64,000 bases of DNA from Ohtaekwangia koreensis. Lineage in GTDB: Bacteria > Bacteroidota > Bacteroidia > Cytophagales > Cyclobacteriaceae. Made by a program: the position numbers and the translations under genes. Each line of letters starts with the position of its first letter. The stretch's first letter is position 1. This document shows positions 51,876 to 61,868 of the stretch, in pieces. The stretch is taken from positions 558,001 to 622,000 of the forward strand of contig NZ_FUZU01000003.1 of the NCBI RefSeq assembly GCF_900167975.1, in the 5' to 3' direction. Under the pieces are notes generated by a model. That model was not told the origin of the DNA. It saw only the letters and a list, made by a program, of their open reading frames with translations, and did no database searches.

Positions 51876-51883
51876 CTACTTTG
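51876..51883 (+). promoter_or_regulatory. Possible -7 element (CTACTTTG) for the module 3 susC
   Basis: CTACTTTG is one base off TAnnTTTG and lies after the fecR-susC stem-loop, 58 bases before the susC ATG. It would allow susC-susD to be transcribed separately from sigma-fecR. An ECF-type promoter is the alternative. Confidence 0.3.
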
Positions 51884-51941
51884 GACGGTCAGTGCAAGGT
51901 TGTTCTCCGGTCAATAACACTCTATCAACCTTATCAAAAAT

Positions 51942-54900
51942 ATGAAAAAACCACTACTTAAAACAGTGTTGAATATTTCCCTGCGGCTTTTGAAGATCTT
52001 AACGGTGATCTGTATTTTCTCAGGAATTATTCTGGCGAATGAAAGCAGGGCTCAACATCTGACAGATGCTTTAATTTCACTGGATCTTGAACACGTGAAA
52101 ATAACAGAAGCTTTCCGGGCGATCGAACACAAAACAAATTTAAAATTCAGCTACGACAAATCACTGGAAGAAAATCGCGCGACTGTTTCCCTTCACGTGA
52201 ACAACACCGCTGTCGAAAAGATACTCGACATCATTGCTACACAGACGGGCCTGGTATTCCGACAGGAAGGAAATACGATTGCTGTTAACGCCCGAAATAT
52301 AAAGAAGACGGCAACGGCTGATGAAGTGTCTTCTGTTCATTCAATGATTATACAGGGAACCATCAAAGATGCTCACACGGATGAACTGCTTCCTGGTGTT
52401 AATATACTTATCAAAGGAACAACACAGGGAACCACAACCAACAGCAATGGATTTTTTTCAATAGAAGTACCCGATGCCAATAGTATACTCGTATTCTCAT
52501 TTATAGGATACGTTACCCAGGAGATTACAGTGGGGAATCAAACCACTATAGCTATAGCCTTGTCCAGTGATGCACAATCACTGAAAGAAGTAGTTGTAAT
52601 CGGATATGGTGAAATGAACAAAGGCGATCTGACTACTGCTGTCTCTTCCGTGAAGGCTAAAGATCTTGCTAATCAACCTGTAACAAGTTTCGATCAGGCC
52701 ATGATCGGCAAGATGGCGGGCTTGCAAATTTCACAAACTACGGGCGCTCCGGGTGGCAATATTAACATCCGCGTACGTGGCGTAAAATCTATTACAGCAG
52801 GCAACGATCCGCTCTACGTGATCGATGGAGTTCCTCTTTCCGAACGAATCAAGAATGCACCAGGCGGTCCTAACCCTGCGAGTGGCGCGAGTTCCTATGC
52901 CGATCAACCTCTGAATCCATTAAGCTCTATTAACCTCAATGATATAGAGTCTATAGAAGTTTTGAAGGATGCATCGGCAGCCGCTATATATGGGTCGAGA
53001 GGATCAAACGGAGTAGTGATCATCACAACAAAAAAAGGAAAATCAGGTAAGCCCGTTATAGCCTATGATACTTATGTGGGTTGGCAAAAAGTGTCCAAAA
53101 AAATCGACATGATGGATGCCTATCAATATGCGGCACTTGCCTGGGATGCTCACAACAATACATACCTGGATGCGACCCCCAGCGGTACCGTTAACGATCC
53201 GAACAGTGCGCGGCCTGCTGCCGGTCAAATCCCATATGAAGTACTTCCTTATCTGGATGCAAACACTACCGCAGGCTTCATAGCCAACAGCGGTACATCT
53301 ATACCGGCAAATATACTTGAACTGATGAAGCCGGAAAATAGAGGCAAACTGGTAAACACCGACTGGCAGAATGAGATCTTTAGAACCGCGATGATGCAGA
53401 GCCATAACTTGTCTATCTCCGGAGGTAAAGACCATGTAAACTATTTTGTGTCGGCAAGCTATCAGAAGCAAGATGGCGTTGTTATCAGCTCCGGCTTTAA
53501 GCAATATGGACTGCGTGCTAACATAGAGATCAAAAACAACAAACTTAAAGTAGGTGTAAATGTTAACCCCTCCGTTGTAAAGAACGACATTGTAAATGGT
53601 GAAGGTCCCTGGTTTGACGAAGGTGTCATCGGCAATGCTCTGGCCGCCTCTCCTATCTTTCCAGTATATAATAATGATGGCTCCTATAATTTTGGAAATA
53701 ACATCTGGTGCTGCGGACAAACAACGGTGGTCAATCCCGTTGCACTGGCAAATGAAATCAATGACAATCTCACACAGGTGCGACTGTTGGGAAACGCTTA
53801 TGCCGAATATGAATTGACCGATGGACTGAAGTATAAATTGTCTGCCGGTACAGACATCAATAACTATAAACGTGATTATTTCCGTCCATCGCAGACCGTT
53901 GAAGTAGCAGGGCTTACAGGGCCTCAGCTTCCGGTGGGCTTTTCAAGATCCAAACTATTTATCAACTGGTTAATAGAACATACTTTATCCTATAACAAAG
54001 TTTTTGGTGAACACTCTATTGCTGCTATAGCGGGCTTTACCTCCCAGATGGAACGTGAAGAATCAAACTCAGTAGAAGGCATAAATTTTCCCAATGAATA
54101 TGTACAGACCCTTGATAACGCGGGACTCATCACAAGTGGTTCTTCTTCTGCACAAGAGTGGTCATTGATATCATACCTGGCACGTATACAATATGACTAC
54201 CGTGGTAAATATCTTTTATCAGCATCATTAAGGCGCGATGGTTCTTCACGTTTTGGTCCGGGTAACAAATGGGGAATGTTTCCTTCCGTATCAGCAGGCT
54301 GGAAATTATCAGAAGAGCCCTTTATCAAACAGATCAATGTATTCAGTAATTTGAAATTGCGTGCCAGCTATGGTCTTACCGGAAACTTTCAGATAAACAA
54401 TTACTCACAGTTTTCTTTAGTAGGCACAACCAGTTACGTATTTGGAAGTTCATCCACGGTGGTAAGCGGCCGGGTGCCGGGTACAGCGGGTAACAATACT
54501 TTGGGATGGGAGAAAACAGCCATGTTCGACATTGGTTTTGAAAGCGGATTTTTCAACGACAAAATTTCCCTGGAGGTAGATTATTATAATAGCAATACAT
54601 CTGATCTTCTATTGGACGTTCCTGTACCGGCACTATCGGGATACGGAACACAGTTGCAAAATATAGGCAAGGTCAATAACAAAGGCATTGAAGTATTACT
54701 GACAACACATTCTATACTCGGGCAACTGGAAATTGATAATTCGTTTAACATTTCGGCCAATAGGAACACCGTTGTAGCGCTCGGTCCCGATAATGCTCCG
54801 ATCATTGCCACAGGGGGAACCGGCAACACCTATTTTATTACGCAGGTCGGCAAGCCGATTGGTTCGTACTATACTATGGTTTCTGATGGCGTGTTTAACA

Positions 54901-55538
54901 GTGCCGATGAAATTACAGTTGCCAACGGGTTTCCCGGCAACTCAAAACCAGGTGATCGTAAATTTGTTGACGTTGATAAAAACGGTATACTCTCTCTGGA
55001 TGGTGACCGCAAAATTACGGGGAGTTACTTGCCGAACTATATTTTCGGATTCAACAGTACATTTCGATATAAAGGCATTGACCTGGGGTTTGCTATACAG
55101 GGCGTACAAGGCCATGAGATCTTCTACCTGAACAACCGCTATATCTATAACAGCGAAGGTAATTTTAACAACATGGTTGGGGTAGAGAATCGCTGGAAGT
55201 CACCAGAAGATCCCGGAGATGGACAAGTATTCCGTGCAAACCGAAATGCAAAAGGGAATAATGCAGTTCCTACCGATCAATATATACAGGATGCTTCTTT
55301 TGTACGTGTGCGCAATATTACTATAGGGTATAATCTTTCCGCCAGCGTAATTGGAAAAGCGAAACTGAGTCGTGCGCGCCTCTATGTTGCTGTGCAGAAC
55401 CCATTCACCTTCACAAAATTCAAGGGGTATAACCCGGAGATTAACAGCAGGCCCGGAAATGCGTTGGCCAGTGGTGAAGACTACAATACATACCCGTTAT
55501 CGAAAACACTTTCCATTGGTGCCAATATCGCATTCTAG
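51942..55538 (+). CDS. SusC/RagA-family TonB-dependent receptor with STN domain (module 3)
   Basis: This 1,198-residue protein has a signal region (about 1-38), an STN domain (ISLDLEHVKITEAFRAIEHKTNLKFSYDKSL) and a regulatory-like domain (IIQGTIKDAHTDELLPGVNILIKGTTQGTTTNSNGFFSI). The SusC signature is SLKEVVVIGYGEMNKGDLTTAV, and the plug has SFDQAMIGKMAGLQISQTTGAPGGNINIRVRG and ASAAIYGSRGSNGVVIITTKKG. A long barrel ends LSIGANIAF. It pairs with the SusD encoded 21 bases downstream and probably signals through the adjacent FecR. Confidence 0.96.
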   Translation: MKKPLLKTVLNISLRLLKILTVICIFSGIILANESRAQHLTDALISLDLEHVKITEAFRAIEHKTNLKFSYDKSLEENRATVSLHVNNTAVEKILDIIATQTGLVFRQEGNTIAVNARNIKKTATADEVSSVHSMIIQGTIKDAHTDELLPGVNILIKGTTQGTTTNSNGFFSIEVPDANSILVFSFIGYVTQEITVGNQTTIAIALSSDAQSLKEVVVIGYGEMNKGDLTTAVSSVKAKDLANQPVTSFDQAMIGKMAGLQISQTTGAPGGNINIRVRGVKSITAGNDPLYVIDGVPLSERIKNAPGGPNPASGASSYADQPLNPLSSINLNDIESIEVLKDASAAAIYGSRGSNGVVIITTKKGKSGKPVIAYDTYVGWQKVSKKIDMMDAYQYAALAWDAHNNTYLDATPSGTVNDPNSARPAAGQIPYEVLPYLDANTTAGFIANSGTSIPANILELMKPENRGKLVNTDWQNEIFRTAMMQSHNLSISGGKDHVNYFVSASYQKQDGVVISSGFKQYGLRANIEIKNNKLKVGVNVNPSVVKNDIVNGEGPWFDEGVIGNALAASPIFPVYNNDGSYNFGNNIWCCGQTTVVNPVALANEINDNLTQVRLLGNAYAEYELTDGLKYKLSAGTDINNYKRDYFRPSQTVEVAGLTGPQLPVGFSRSKLFINWLIEHTLSYNKVFGEHSIAAIAGFTSQMEREESNSVEGINFPNEYVQTLDNAGLITSGSSSAQEWSLISYLARIQYDYRGKYLLSASLRRDGSSRFGPGNKWGMFPSVSAGWKLSEEPFIKQINVFSNLKLRASYGLTGNFQINNYSQFSLVGTTSYVFGSSSTVVSGRVPGTAGNNTLGWEKTAMFDIGFESGFFNDKISLEVDYYNSNTSDLLLDVPVPALSGYGTQLQNIGKVNNKGIEVLLTTHSILGQLEIDNSFNISANRNTVVALGPDNAPIIATGGTGNTYFITQVGKPIGSYYTMVSDGVFNSADEITVANGFPGNSKPGDRKFVDVDKNGILSLDGDRKITGSYLPNYIFGFNSTFRYKGIDLGFAIQGVQGHEIFYLNNRYIYNSEGNFNNMVGVENRWKSPEDPGDGQVFRANRNAKGNNAVPTDQYIQDASFVRVRNITIGYNLSASVIGKAKLSRARLYVAVQNPFTFTKFKGYNPEINSRPGNALASGEDYNTYPLSKTLSIGANIAF

Positions 55539-55559
55539 AATTTCCTAACCACAACAAAA

Positions 55560-56954
55560 ATGAAAATCAGAATATATATATTAATATTCCTGGCAGGAGT
55601 ATTTTTCTCCTGCGGAGAAGATTTCCTGGACAGAACGCCCATCTCCAACACAACAGCAGATAGTTATTACAAAACTGCTGATGACATGACCAACGCTGTG
55701 AATGCCGTTTACTCCAAACTGGCAAGCAGTGCGCAATACGGCAGCAATTTTTTACAACTGATGGAGTACCGGTCGGACAACATAAAAAATAATAACCCAG
55801 GTGCTGGCGGCGGTGTGCTATATCAATGCGAAACCTTTACAGATGTACCTTCCAATAGTACACTCTCTGCAACATGGTCATCTTTATACGAGGCAGTGTA
55901 TGCCGCCAACATCGTCATCGGCAGAATAGATGGTGTTACCTTCAAAGACGAAACTCTTAAAAAACGATTACTTGGAGAGGCTTATTTTCTTAGAGCACTC
56001 ACGTACTTCAACCTGGTGCGCTTGTGGGGAAAGGTTCCTTTGGTGTTACGGGAAGTCTCTGTAGATGAATCAAAGTCTATAAAACGTTCGGCTGTATCAG
56101 AAGTATATACCGCCATTGAAAGTGATCTGAACATAGCCATTGAGAATTTGCCCTCTGGATATGCCTCCAACTCCGTTGATCTGGGACGAGCCAGTGCGAT
56201 AGCTGCAAAAGCATTGCTGAGTAAAGTATATTTATACGAGAAGAAATATACACCGGCTCGCATACTCCTGTCCGAAATTACAGAGGCTTCCGCCAAGGAT
56301 GGAACTCCCCTCCTGCTCACGGCTGTGAAAGATGTATTCAGCGCTTCCAACGAGATGAATAAGGAAATCATCTTTGCCATACGATACCTGAAAGGCAATT
56401 CTGGTACAGACCATGCGAACTGGTATACTTCAGGAGATTCAGACACTGATCTCTCGGTTATAACCGCACTCTATACTTCTGCCGACAAGCGAAAAGACCT
56501 GATGGTATTACAAGGTAGCGGAACCAATAAATGTCCTTCAAAACTATATGAGGCACCTACCGGTAACCGTCAGGGAACAGACTTTCCAGTATTGCGCTAC
56601 GCCGATGTATTGCTGATGATGGCAGAAGTATTAAACGAAGAAAGCTATACTGCCGATGGTCTGGCATTTACATACCTGAATGCAATACACACGCGTGCCG
56701 GTCTTACTGCTTATAGCTCTGCCGATCTTGCGGATCAATCGGCTTTTCGTCAAGCCGTATGGAATGAACGCAGACTTGAGCTGGCGCTGGAATGCGATCG
56801 CTGGTTTGATCTTGTTCGCAGCGGGCAAGCTATAACTGCCATGAGTACCGTAGGATATACCATACAGGAATATCAATATATATATCCCGTACCCCAAAAG
56901 CAGATCGATATCGTAGGAAGTGATATCCTGGATCAAAATGATCTTTATAATTAA
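55560..56954 (+). CDS. RagB/SusD-family outer-membrane lipoprotein (module 3)
   Basis: This 464-residue lipoprotein has lipobox FFSC (Cys 18). SusD hallmarks are EDFLDRTPISNTTADSYYKTADDMTNAVNAVYSKL, RLLGEAYFLRALTYFNLVRLWGKVPLVLREV and WNERRLELALECDRWFDLVRSGQAI. At 464 residues it is on the short side for the family, and unlike the module 1 protein it has few insertions. It forms the surface lid of the SusC channel. Confidence 0.94.
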   Translation: MKIRIYILIFLAGVFFSCGEDFLDRTPISNTTADSYYKTADDMTNAVNAVYSKLASSAQYGSNFLQLMEYRSDNIKNNNPGAGGGVLYQCETFTDVPSNSTLSATWSSLYEAVYAANIVIGRIDGVTFKDETLKKRLLGEAYFLRALTYFNLVRLWGKVPLVLREVSVDESKSIKRSAVSEVYTAIESDLNIAIENLPSGYASNSVDLGRASAIAAKALLSKVYLYEKKYTPARILLSEITEASAKDGTPLLLTAVKDVFSASNEMNKEIIFAIRYLKGNSGTDHANWYTSGDSDTDLSVITALYTSADKRKDLMVLQGSGTNKCPSKLYEAPTGNRQGTDFPVLRYADVLLMMAEVLNEESYTADGLAFTYLNAIHTRAGLTAYSSADLADQSAFRQAVWNERRLELALECDRWFDLVRSGQAITAMSTVGYTIQEYQYIYPVPQKQIDIVGSDILDQNDLYN

Positions 56955-57122
56955 TATACAAAATCAAAATGGTAAGCCTGTTTATTCTTTTCTTCTGCAA
57001 CGGTTGTTGTCTGGTATATATCTATCGTGCAAGCGCCACGCTTCAACCAAGGCTTTCTAAAAACGCTCAAAACTATATCAACGATTTTTAAACAAATAAA
57101 CTGATATACAAATTTTTTAACT

Positions 57123-58643
57123 ATGCAAAAAACAAAAACTTTACTATCATCATTATTGCTGTGGATAGCCTTTAGCAGTTCATTGCTGGCGCAGCAGTAC
57201 AAGACCAATTATATTATTAACACATTAAAGCGCCCCCAAAAAGATCTGGTGGCTGTTTGTGCCCACCGCGGCTACTGGCGCGAGCGAGGTGTTCCTGAAA
57301 ATTCGCTGGCAGCCATTCAGCGTGCCGTTAATGTAGGCATCGAAACAATAGAGCTTGATATAAAACTGAGCAGTGATGGCGTACCGGTGCTGATGCATGA
57401 CGTTACGCTTGGTCGAATCACGAATGCTCCGCAGGTTTTTCCAAGCAAAGGAAATAATCCTCCAGTAAACTGGTGTACCAATGGAGATTTGCAGAAGCTC
57501 CGATTAAAGGACAGATATGGCTCACTTACAAATGAACATTTACCAACCTTGTGGCAAGCGCTTGAGTATATTAAAAATCAACGGCTTTCCGTTGTCATTG
57601 TGTTGGACATTAAAGACCGCCAGGCTACACGCGCATGCTGGGACGTTGTCAAGTGGGCAAAAAATTACTGGGGCACTCCCGCTTACGACTGGGTTATCTT
57701 TAAATTAAACGCAACTGTTTACGGAGAGAACCCTTCAACCATGGAAGACGATTTACAGCTAAAGAAGGGACACAAGGGTGACTTCGGACAATGGATAACA
57801 TGGGAGTATAATTTCAAATACGTTCCTGTCTTCACCACCAACATGTATGAGAAACTCAACTGCCTCAAGACCTACAACAATTACAAGAACAAGCCTTACT
57901 TTATTAGTGTTGAAGTTGATTTGAAACAAGATCGTGGCATTCATTCCGACATTGTTAACCAGGCAAAACGCGATAAGAAAACATTAGTTTGTTTCAATGC
58001 GTTACCCGATGCAGGAGGAGACCGTTTCTGGAAAGTGGATTATTCTGGCACATACCGGTTGAAAGATATATACTATACTGCTCCGGGTGGTAGCCCGCGC
58101 GATACAGATGACAAGAGAGGAAGCTGGCAATGGCTGGTGGGCTGGAGATGCCGTTGGATTACTACTGATGAGCCTTATACACTGATAACAGATTATCTAA
58201 AACCACAAGGCAAAAGAAACACAAGCTGGTATTACAAAAACTGGGCGAACTCTGCTTCGGGCCGACTCTCGGAAGAAGGCGACTCGTTACTAGTGGAAGA
58301 CGACACATTGTTGGATACGATCAATTATACTTCACAAACAACTGACGCCTTTAGTAAAGCTTCAACCTCTTCAACTACCGATAGTCTTTCGGTGTTTCCT
58401 AACCCAACGGATGGCAGATTGAGTGTAAGTGTTTTTTATAACATCACGGGGTATGTAACAATCAATCTTTATGATGCTTCCGGTGTTGTTGTATTTCAGC
58501 AAGGTATACGAATGGAGGATGGACTTCAGGACCTAAATATACTCGACCTGAAAGCAGCAGGAGTTAAACCCGGTATATATGCGCTTCAGGCAATACTGCC
58601 TGAAGGACGAGCGCAGAAGATGATTCGTATCGTATTAAGATGA
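57123..58643 (+). CDS. Glycerophosphodiester phosphodiesterase with T9SS sorting domain
   Basis: This 506-residue protein has a signal peptide (1-22, ending SLLAQ). The GDPD TIM barrel has CAHRGYWRERGVPENSLAAIQRAVNVGIETIELDIKLSSDGVPVLMHD, supplying both catalytic histidines and the Glu/Asp metal ligands (HR, PEN, ELD, MHD). The C-terminal 80 residues (VFPNPTDGRLSVSVFYNITGYVTINLYDASGVVVF..GIYALQAILPEGRAQKMIRIVLR) are a type IX secretion sorting domain, so the enzyme is exported and surface-attached. It hydrolyses glycerophosphodiesters to glycerol-3-phosphate plus alcohol. The long barrel insertions are unusual. It follows the SusCD pair, 168 bases after susD. Confidence 0.9.
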   Translation: MQKTKTLLSSLLLWIAFSSSLLAQQYKTNYIINTLKRPQKDLVAVCAHRGYWRERGVPENSLAAIQRAVNVGIETIELDIKLSSDGVPVLMHDVTLGRITNAPQVFPSKGNNPPVNWCTNGDLQKLRLKDRYGSLTNEHLPTLWQALEYIKNQRLSVVIVLDIKDRQATRACWDVVKWAKNYWGTPAYDWVIFKLNATVYGENPSTMEDDLQLKKGHKGDFGQWITWEYNFKYVPVFTTNMYEKLNCLKTYNNYKNKPYFISVEVDLKQDRGIHSDIVNQAKRDKKTLVCFNALPDAGGDRFWKVDYSGTYRLKDIYYTAPGGSPRDTDDKRGSWQWLVGWRCRWITTDEPYTLITDYLKPQGKRNTSWYYKNWANSASGRLSEEGDSLLVEDDTLLDTINYTSQTTDAFSKASTSSTTDSLSVFPNPTDGRLSVSVFYNITGYVTINLYDASGVVVFQQGIRMEDGLQDLNILDLKAAGVKPGIYALQAILPEGRAQKMIRIVLR

Positions 58644-58782
58644 TCTTCACAAAGTATAGTTCGTATCCTAATTATTAATAAGAAATTATTCTCACAGGAG
58701 TCGTTGGTCTCACGCATGAAAACATTTCACATGCCTTACAGATCAGCGACTTCTGTAGAAGTCCAATCTGAATATATACATC

Positions 58783-59721
58783 ATGAATATCACCGAGTAT
58801 AGCGTTGCAAAATTAATCTATCCTCTCCTTTTTTGTTTTACTTTACTTTATACTTCGAACGCCTGTGCGCAGCAGCTACCACGAAAATCTGTTAAAAGTA
58901 TACAACAGAGGCTCAGTAATTCTACCGGAAAAGATGTAATGGTTATCTCTCATCGCGGTGACTGGCGCAACGCTCCCGAAAATTCCCTGCAGGCAATTCG
59001 CAATTGCATCGCCATGGGCGTTGACATCGTGGAGATCGACATTCAAAAAACCAAAGATGGCCAGCTTGTACTCATGCATGACAAGACGCTTGACCGAACT
59101 ACTACGGGTAAAGGCAATGTTTCTGCCTGGACACTTGATTCTCTGAAGACTTTGTTTCTTCGCGATGGTATCGGCCATACTACAGCGCATAAGATTCCTA
59201 CTCTCGAAGAAGCAATGCGCGCTGCGAAGGACTATATCATGGTTAACCTGGACAAATGCTATGATTACTTTCCGCAAGCCTATAGCATTCTTGAGAAAAC
59301 CCAAACCGTTGACCACGTTATCTTAAAAGGTTCTAACAAAACGGTAGAAGCCGTGAAAAAAGATCTTGCTATATATTTGAATCAAATATACTTTATGCCG
59401 ATTGTCAATCTGGATAAGCCCGGTGCTGAACAGATGATTCGCGACTTTCAACAGCATTTAAAGCCCGTAGCCATCGAGTTTGTTTTTTCTTCTGATACCT
59501 CGCGCGTTATCTCGAAGTTTAACGAGATAAAACAAAAAGGATCTCGTATTTGGGTAAATTCCCTATGGAGCGAGTTGTGTGCAGGACATGATGATGAGCG
59601 TGCTGTTGTTGATATCGACAAAAATTACGGGTGGATTCTCATGAAAGGTACCAACATGGTTCAGACCGATAGGCCATTGTTATGGATAGAATATCTTTTT
59701 AACCACCACACGGTTAAGTAG
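58783..59721 (+). CDS. Glycerophosphodiester phosphodiesterase (second copy, no T9SS tail)
   Basis: This 312-residue protein has a hydrophobic export signal (about 10-30, ending SNACAQ). The GDPD core is complete: ISHRGDWRNAPENSLQAIRNCIAMGVDIVEIDIQKTKDGQLVLMHDKTLDRTTTGKG, with LNLDKCYDYF-like metal-binding strands later. Its domain is shorter and more conventional than that of the preceding gene, to which it is only distantly similar. It is probably periplasmic and may complete breakdown of products brought in by the SusCD complex. It sits 139 bases after the first GDPD gene on the same strand. Confidence 0.9.
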   Translation: MNITEYSVAKLIYPLLFCFTLLYTSNACAQQLPRKSVKSIQQRLSNSTGKDVMVISHRGDWRNAPENSLQAIRNCIAMGVDIVEIDIQKTKDGQLVLMHDKTLDRTTTGKGNVSAWTLDSLKTLFLRDGIGHTTAHKIPTLEEAMRAAKDYIMVNLDKCYDYFPQAYSILEKTQTVDHVILKGSNKTVEAVKKDLAIYLNQIYFMPIVNLDKPGAEQMIRDFQQHLKPVAIEFVFSSDTSRVISKFNEIKQKGSRIWVNSLWSELCAGHDDERAVVDIDKNYGWILMKGTNMVQTDRPLLWIEYLFNHHTVK

Positions 59722-59855
59722 TACGTGCCTGCCATTAAGTAAACAGGAAACACCTATTGTATACTATATCATGTAGCGCACAATTTAAATGCACATAGTT
59801 ATATACATATCAAATATCACATCACAAATTTATACAGTATATAAGGGCAGAATTT

Positions 59856-60497
59856 TTATACTACTATGCCGGTTGCACCGAGAGGCATTTGTCTTTGAAA
59901 CTGAATGGCCTTTTGCGGGGAACTCAAAGCAAGATGATTCTCAAACACAAAAGCACTTGAAAAGATCGTCTTCAATAGTTTACTGATATGGTTGTCATTA
60001 AGATGGACATTAATAGAAGCGTCTACTTGTTTTTCCAAGCGTTGGGCTATACGCTCACCGATAATATTACGGGCAAAAGTATTGGCAACTACCAGATCAC
60101 GATCAATCAACGGACGATTGCTTTGACGCGCGCAAAAATCCGACAGCGATTGCAGAAAGTAGTTAGACGCATAGGCATCGTCCATGATTCCAACCAAGCC
60201 ATATTTATCTGGAATTAAATCCTTCTGTAAAAACCAGTACGATTCTAACTCATTTAGCATAAAATTCATTTCTCGTTCAATACCCATTTGGCTGGCTCGT
60301 TTGAGCCCGGTGTCGAAGAACTCCGGCACGAGATTCACATAGGCGATACAATGGTCACGCAGAATCCTGGCCGTTTCTACATCGATGCGGCTATTTGACA
60401 TTGCGGTAACTTTGATTAAAAGTGCTACAACATGGTCAGTTTGCCGTTCATGATCTACTGCCGCATCAATCATCTGTTGTATGGTTCCGATTCTCAT
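59856..60497 (-). CDS. Hypothetical protein with a DUF1232/YkvA-like segment
   Basis: This 213-residue, mainly helical protein has no signal peptide. The segment FLQKDLIPDKYGLVGIMDDAYASNYFLQSL (about 92-121) resembles the DUF1232 (YkvA) core, where DLIPD and a GxxDDA motif are characteristic. The likeness is partial and no function is known for that family. It is on the minus strand next to a broken response regulator gene. Confidence 0.65.
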   Translation of the reverse strand: MRIGTIQQMIDAAVDHERQTDHVVALLIKVTAMSNSRIDVETARILRDHCIAYVNLVPEFFDTGLKRASQMGIEREMNFMLNELESYWFLQKDLIPDKYGLVGIMDDAYASNYFLQSLSDFCARQSNRPLIDRDLVVANTFARNIIGERIAQRLEKQVDASINVHLNDNHISKLLKTIFSSAFVFENHLALSSPQKAIQFQRQMPLGATGIVV

Positions 60498-60598
60498 AGC
60501 GTATTTTGATTTTACTCATATTGATCATACTTAACCAAATTTAACGATAACGTTAAGCATATCCCTTCAACAACACTTCACTAAAATAATCAGCTATA

Positions 60599-61106
60599 TC
60601 ATTGATTCATCGCAATGTCTGCAACTGAAAATTTGCTAGCCCGCCCAATGGTGACCTTCTGATATGACAAAGGGGATAAATGAACACCGCTGATCGTACA
60701 GCTAACAGTTGCATCTATACTTTTAGTTCTGTAAGTCCGTCTGAAGTGTTTGGAAAGGTCCTGAATGGCTTGCTCTACGGTATTTGGTTTCTTGAGATAA
60801 TCGGTAGCGCCCAATTCCTTGCAAAGCTCTATATCTTTCTGATCGCGGCTTGTAGAATATATAATCACGGGTATACGCAAATTTTGGATCTTTCTTTATA
60901 TTTTTCAAACATGCCTTTCCATCCATGGCTGGCATATTGATATCAACAACAACATAATCCGGAAGTGCCTTGCTATTTTCAAGAAATTCAAGGGCGGCAA
61001 TACCATTTACGGCGTTCACACACTCGATACGCGGATCAAATGAATGTATCACTTCGCAAAACAGATTAAAGTCATCTATATCATCTTCTGCATATAGTAT
61101 CAGCAT
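60599..61106 (-). pseudogene. CheY-like response regulator disrupted by a one-base frameshift
   Basis: Starting at 61106 the frame reads MLILYAEDDIDDFNLFCEVIHSFDPRIECVNAV..PDYVVVDINMPAMDGKACLKNIKKDPK, the first two thirds of a receiver domain with the acidic pair (EDD) and phospho-acceptor Asp (VVVDINMP). It then runs off in the wrong frame. Near 60882-60890 (CCAAAATTTGCG on the minus strand), dropping one base continues as RIPVIIYSTSRDQKDIELCKELGATDYLKKPNTVEQAIQDLSKHF, the remaining beta4-alpha5 with conserved Thr/Ser and Lys. It is a single-domain regulator that is either recently inactivated or carries a homopolymer sequencing error. Confidence 0.85.
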
Positions 61107-61187
61107 ACTGCTGTGATGTCTAATTATAGTATAGCAATTGCTTTTGCAAGCAGATATTCCGTTCGTCAACGATCCTGATCTCAACAT

Positions 61188-61582
61188 TACTAAAACAAAT
61201 CATGCCGTTGATATATATATTGTCGGATTTACCCCCGTATGACTCGTTATCATAAGTAACCGTAGGGTTGATGGTTTCTTAAAAAATAAAAGACCAAGGC
61301 CTGAACCTTGGATGTATCCGGTCAGGAGCTCTATAGAATATCTTGACACATTGGCTGGATGATCTGCATCTATTCCCAATCTATATACTTTACGATATAC
61401 TAGCCTATATTTTCACAAGGAGACAGAAGCAGTATTGGTACCGCTTTTAATTTACTGAACACTATGCGTGTTGCAATACAGTATATAGCAATTTGTTTAC
61501 TTATACTAAACAAGTGCATCAAATTGTTTACCAATAGTGAATATTAATTTTTTATTATATATATTAAGCTAATAAGAATATA
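61188..61582. other. Intergenic region with an orphan terminator-like hairpin
   Basis: No gene is seen. CCAAGG/CCTTGG (61294-61311) forms a short stem that on the minus strand is followed by TCTTTTATTTTTT, like a terminator, yet no minus-strand gene ends there. It may belong to a short unannotated RNA or to the leader of the regulator gene. Confidence 0.4.
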
Positions 61583-61612
61583 ATGTACCTTTGCTTAGTA
61601 AATAACCCATTT

Positions 61613-61834
61613 ATGGCCAAAGTTAGTCGAAAAGATATTCAATTATCCATTGAAGGTGCCCTTCAGCAGACGCTCCTAAAACTCGATCTTCCAGAACCTT
61701 CCAAAAAAATTGAAAAGCTTGTGGATAATTTCTCCCGAAAGTTTTCAGTAAAAGTAAAAGATGCCATTAAAAAGAATGACAAGGCAAAGAAGCGAGCCAA
61801 GCCAGAAAGTACACTAAAGAAAACAAAAGCGTAA
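61613..61834 (+). CDS. Small basic hypothetical protein
   Basis: From the ATG at 61613 the protein is 73 residues (MAKVSRKDIQLSIEGALQQTLLKLDLPEPSKK...). An ATG at 61583 would add ten. A helical N-terminal part precedes a Lys-rich tail (KNDKAKKRAKPESTLKKTKA), suggesting nucleic-acid binding or simply solubility. No family is recognised. The next small gene starts 34 bases later on the same strand. Confidence 0.5.
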   Translation: MAKVSRKDIQLSIEGALQQTLLKLDLPEPSKKIEKLVDNFSRKFSVKVKDAIKKNDKAKKRAKPESTLKKTKA

Positions 61835-61868
61835 TCACACACACAACTATTTGTTGTAGATTTGACTT

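Noticed and set aside
53043-53720. 225-codon minus-strand frame inside the module 3 susC gene
   Set aside because: It is antisense to a conserved SusC barrel and its codons are not protein-like.
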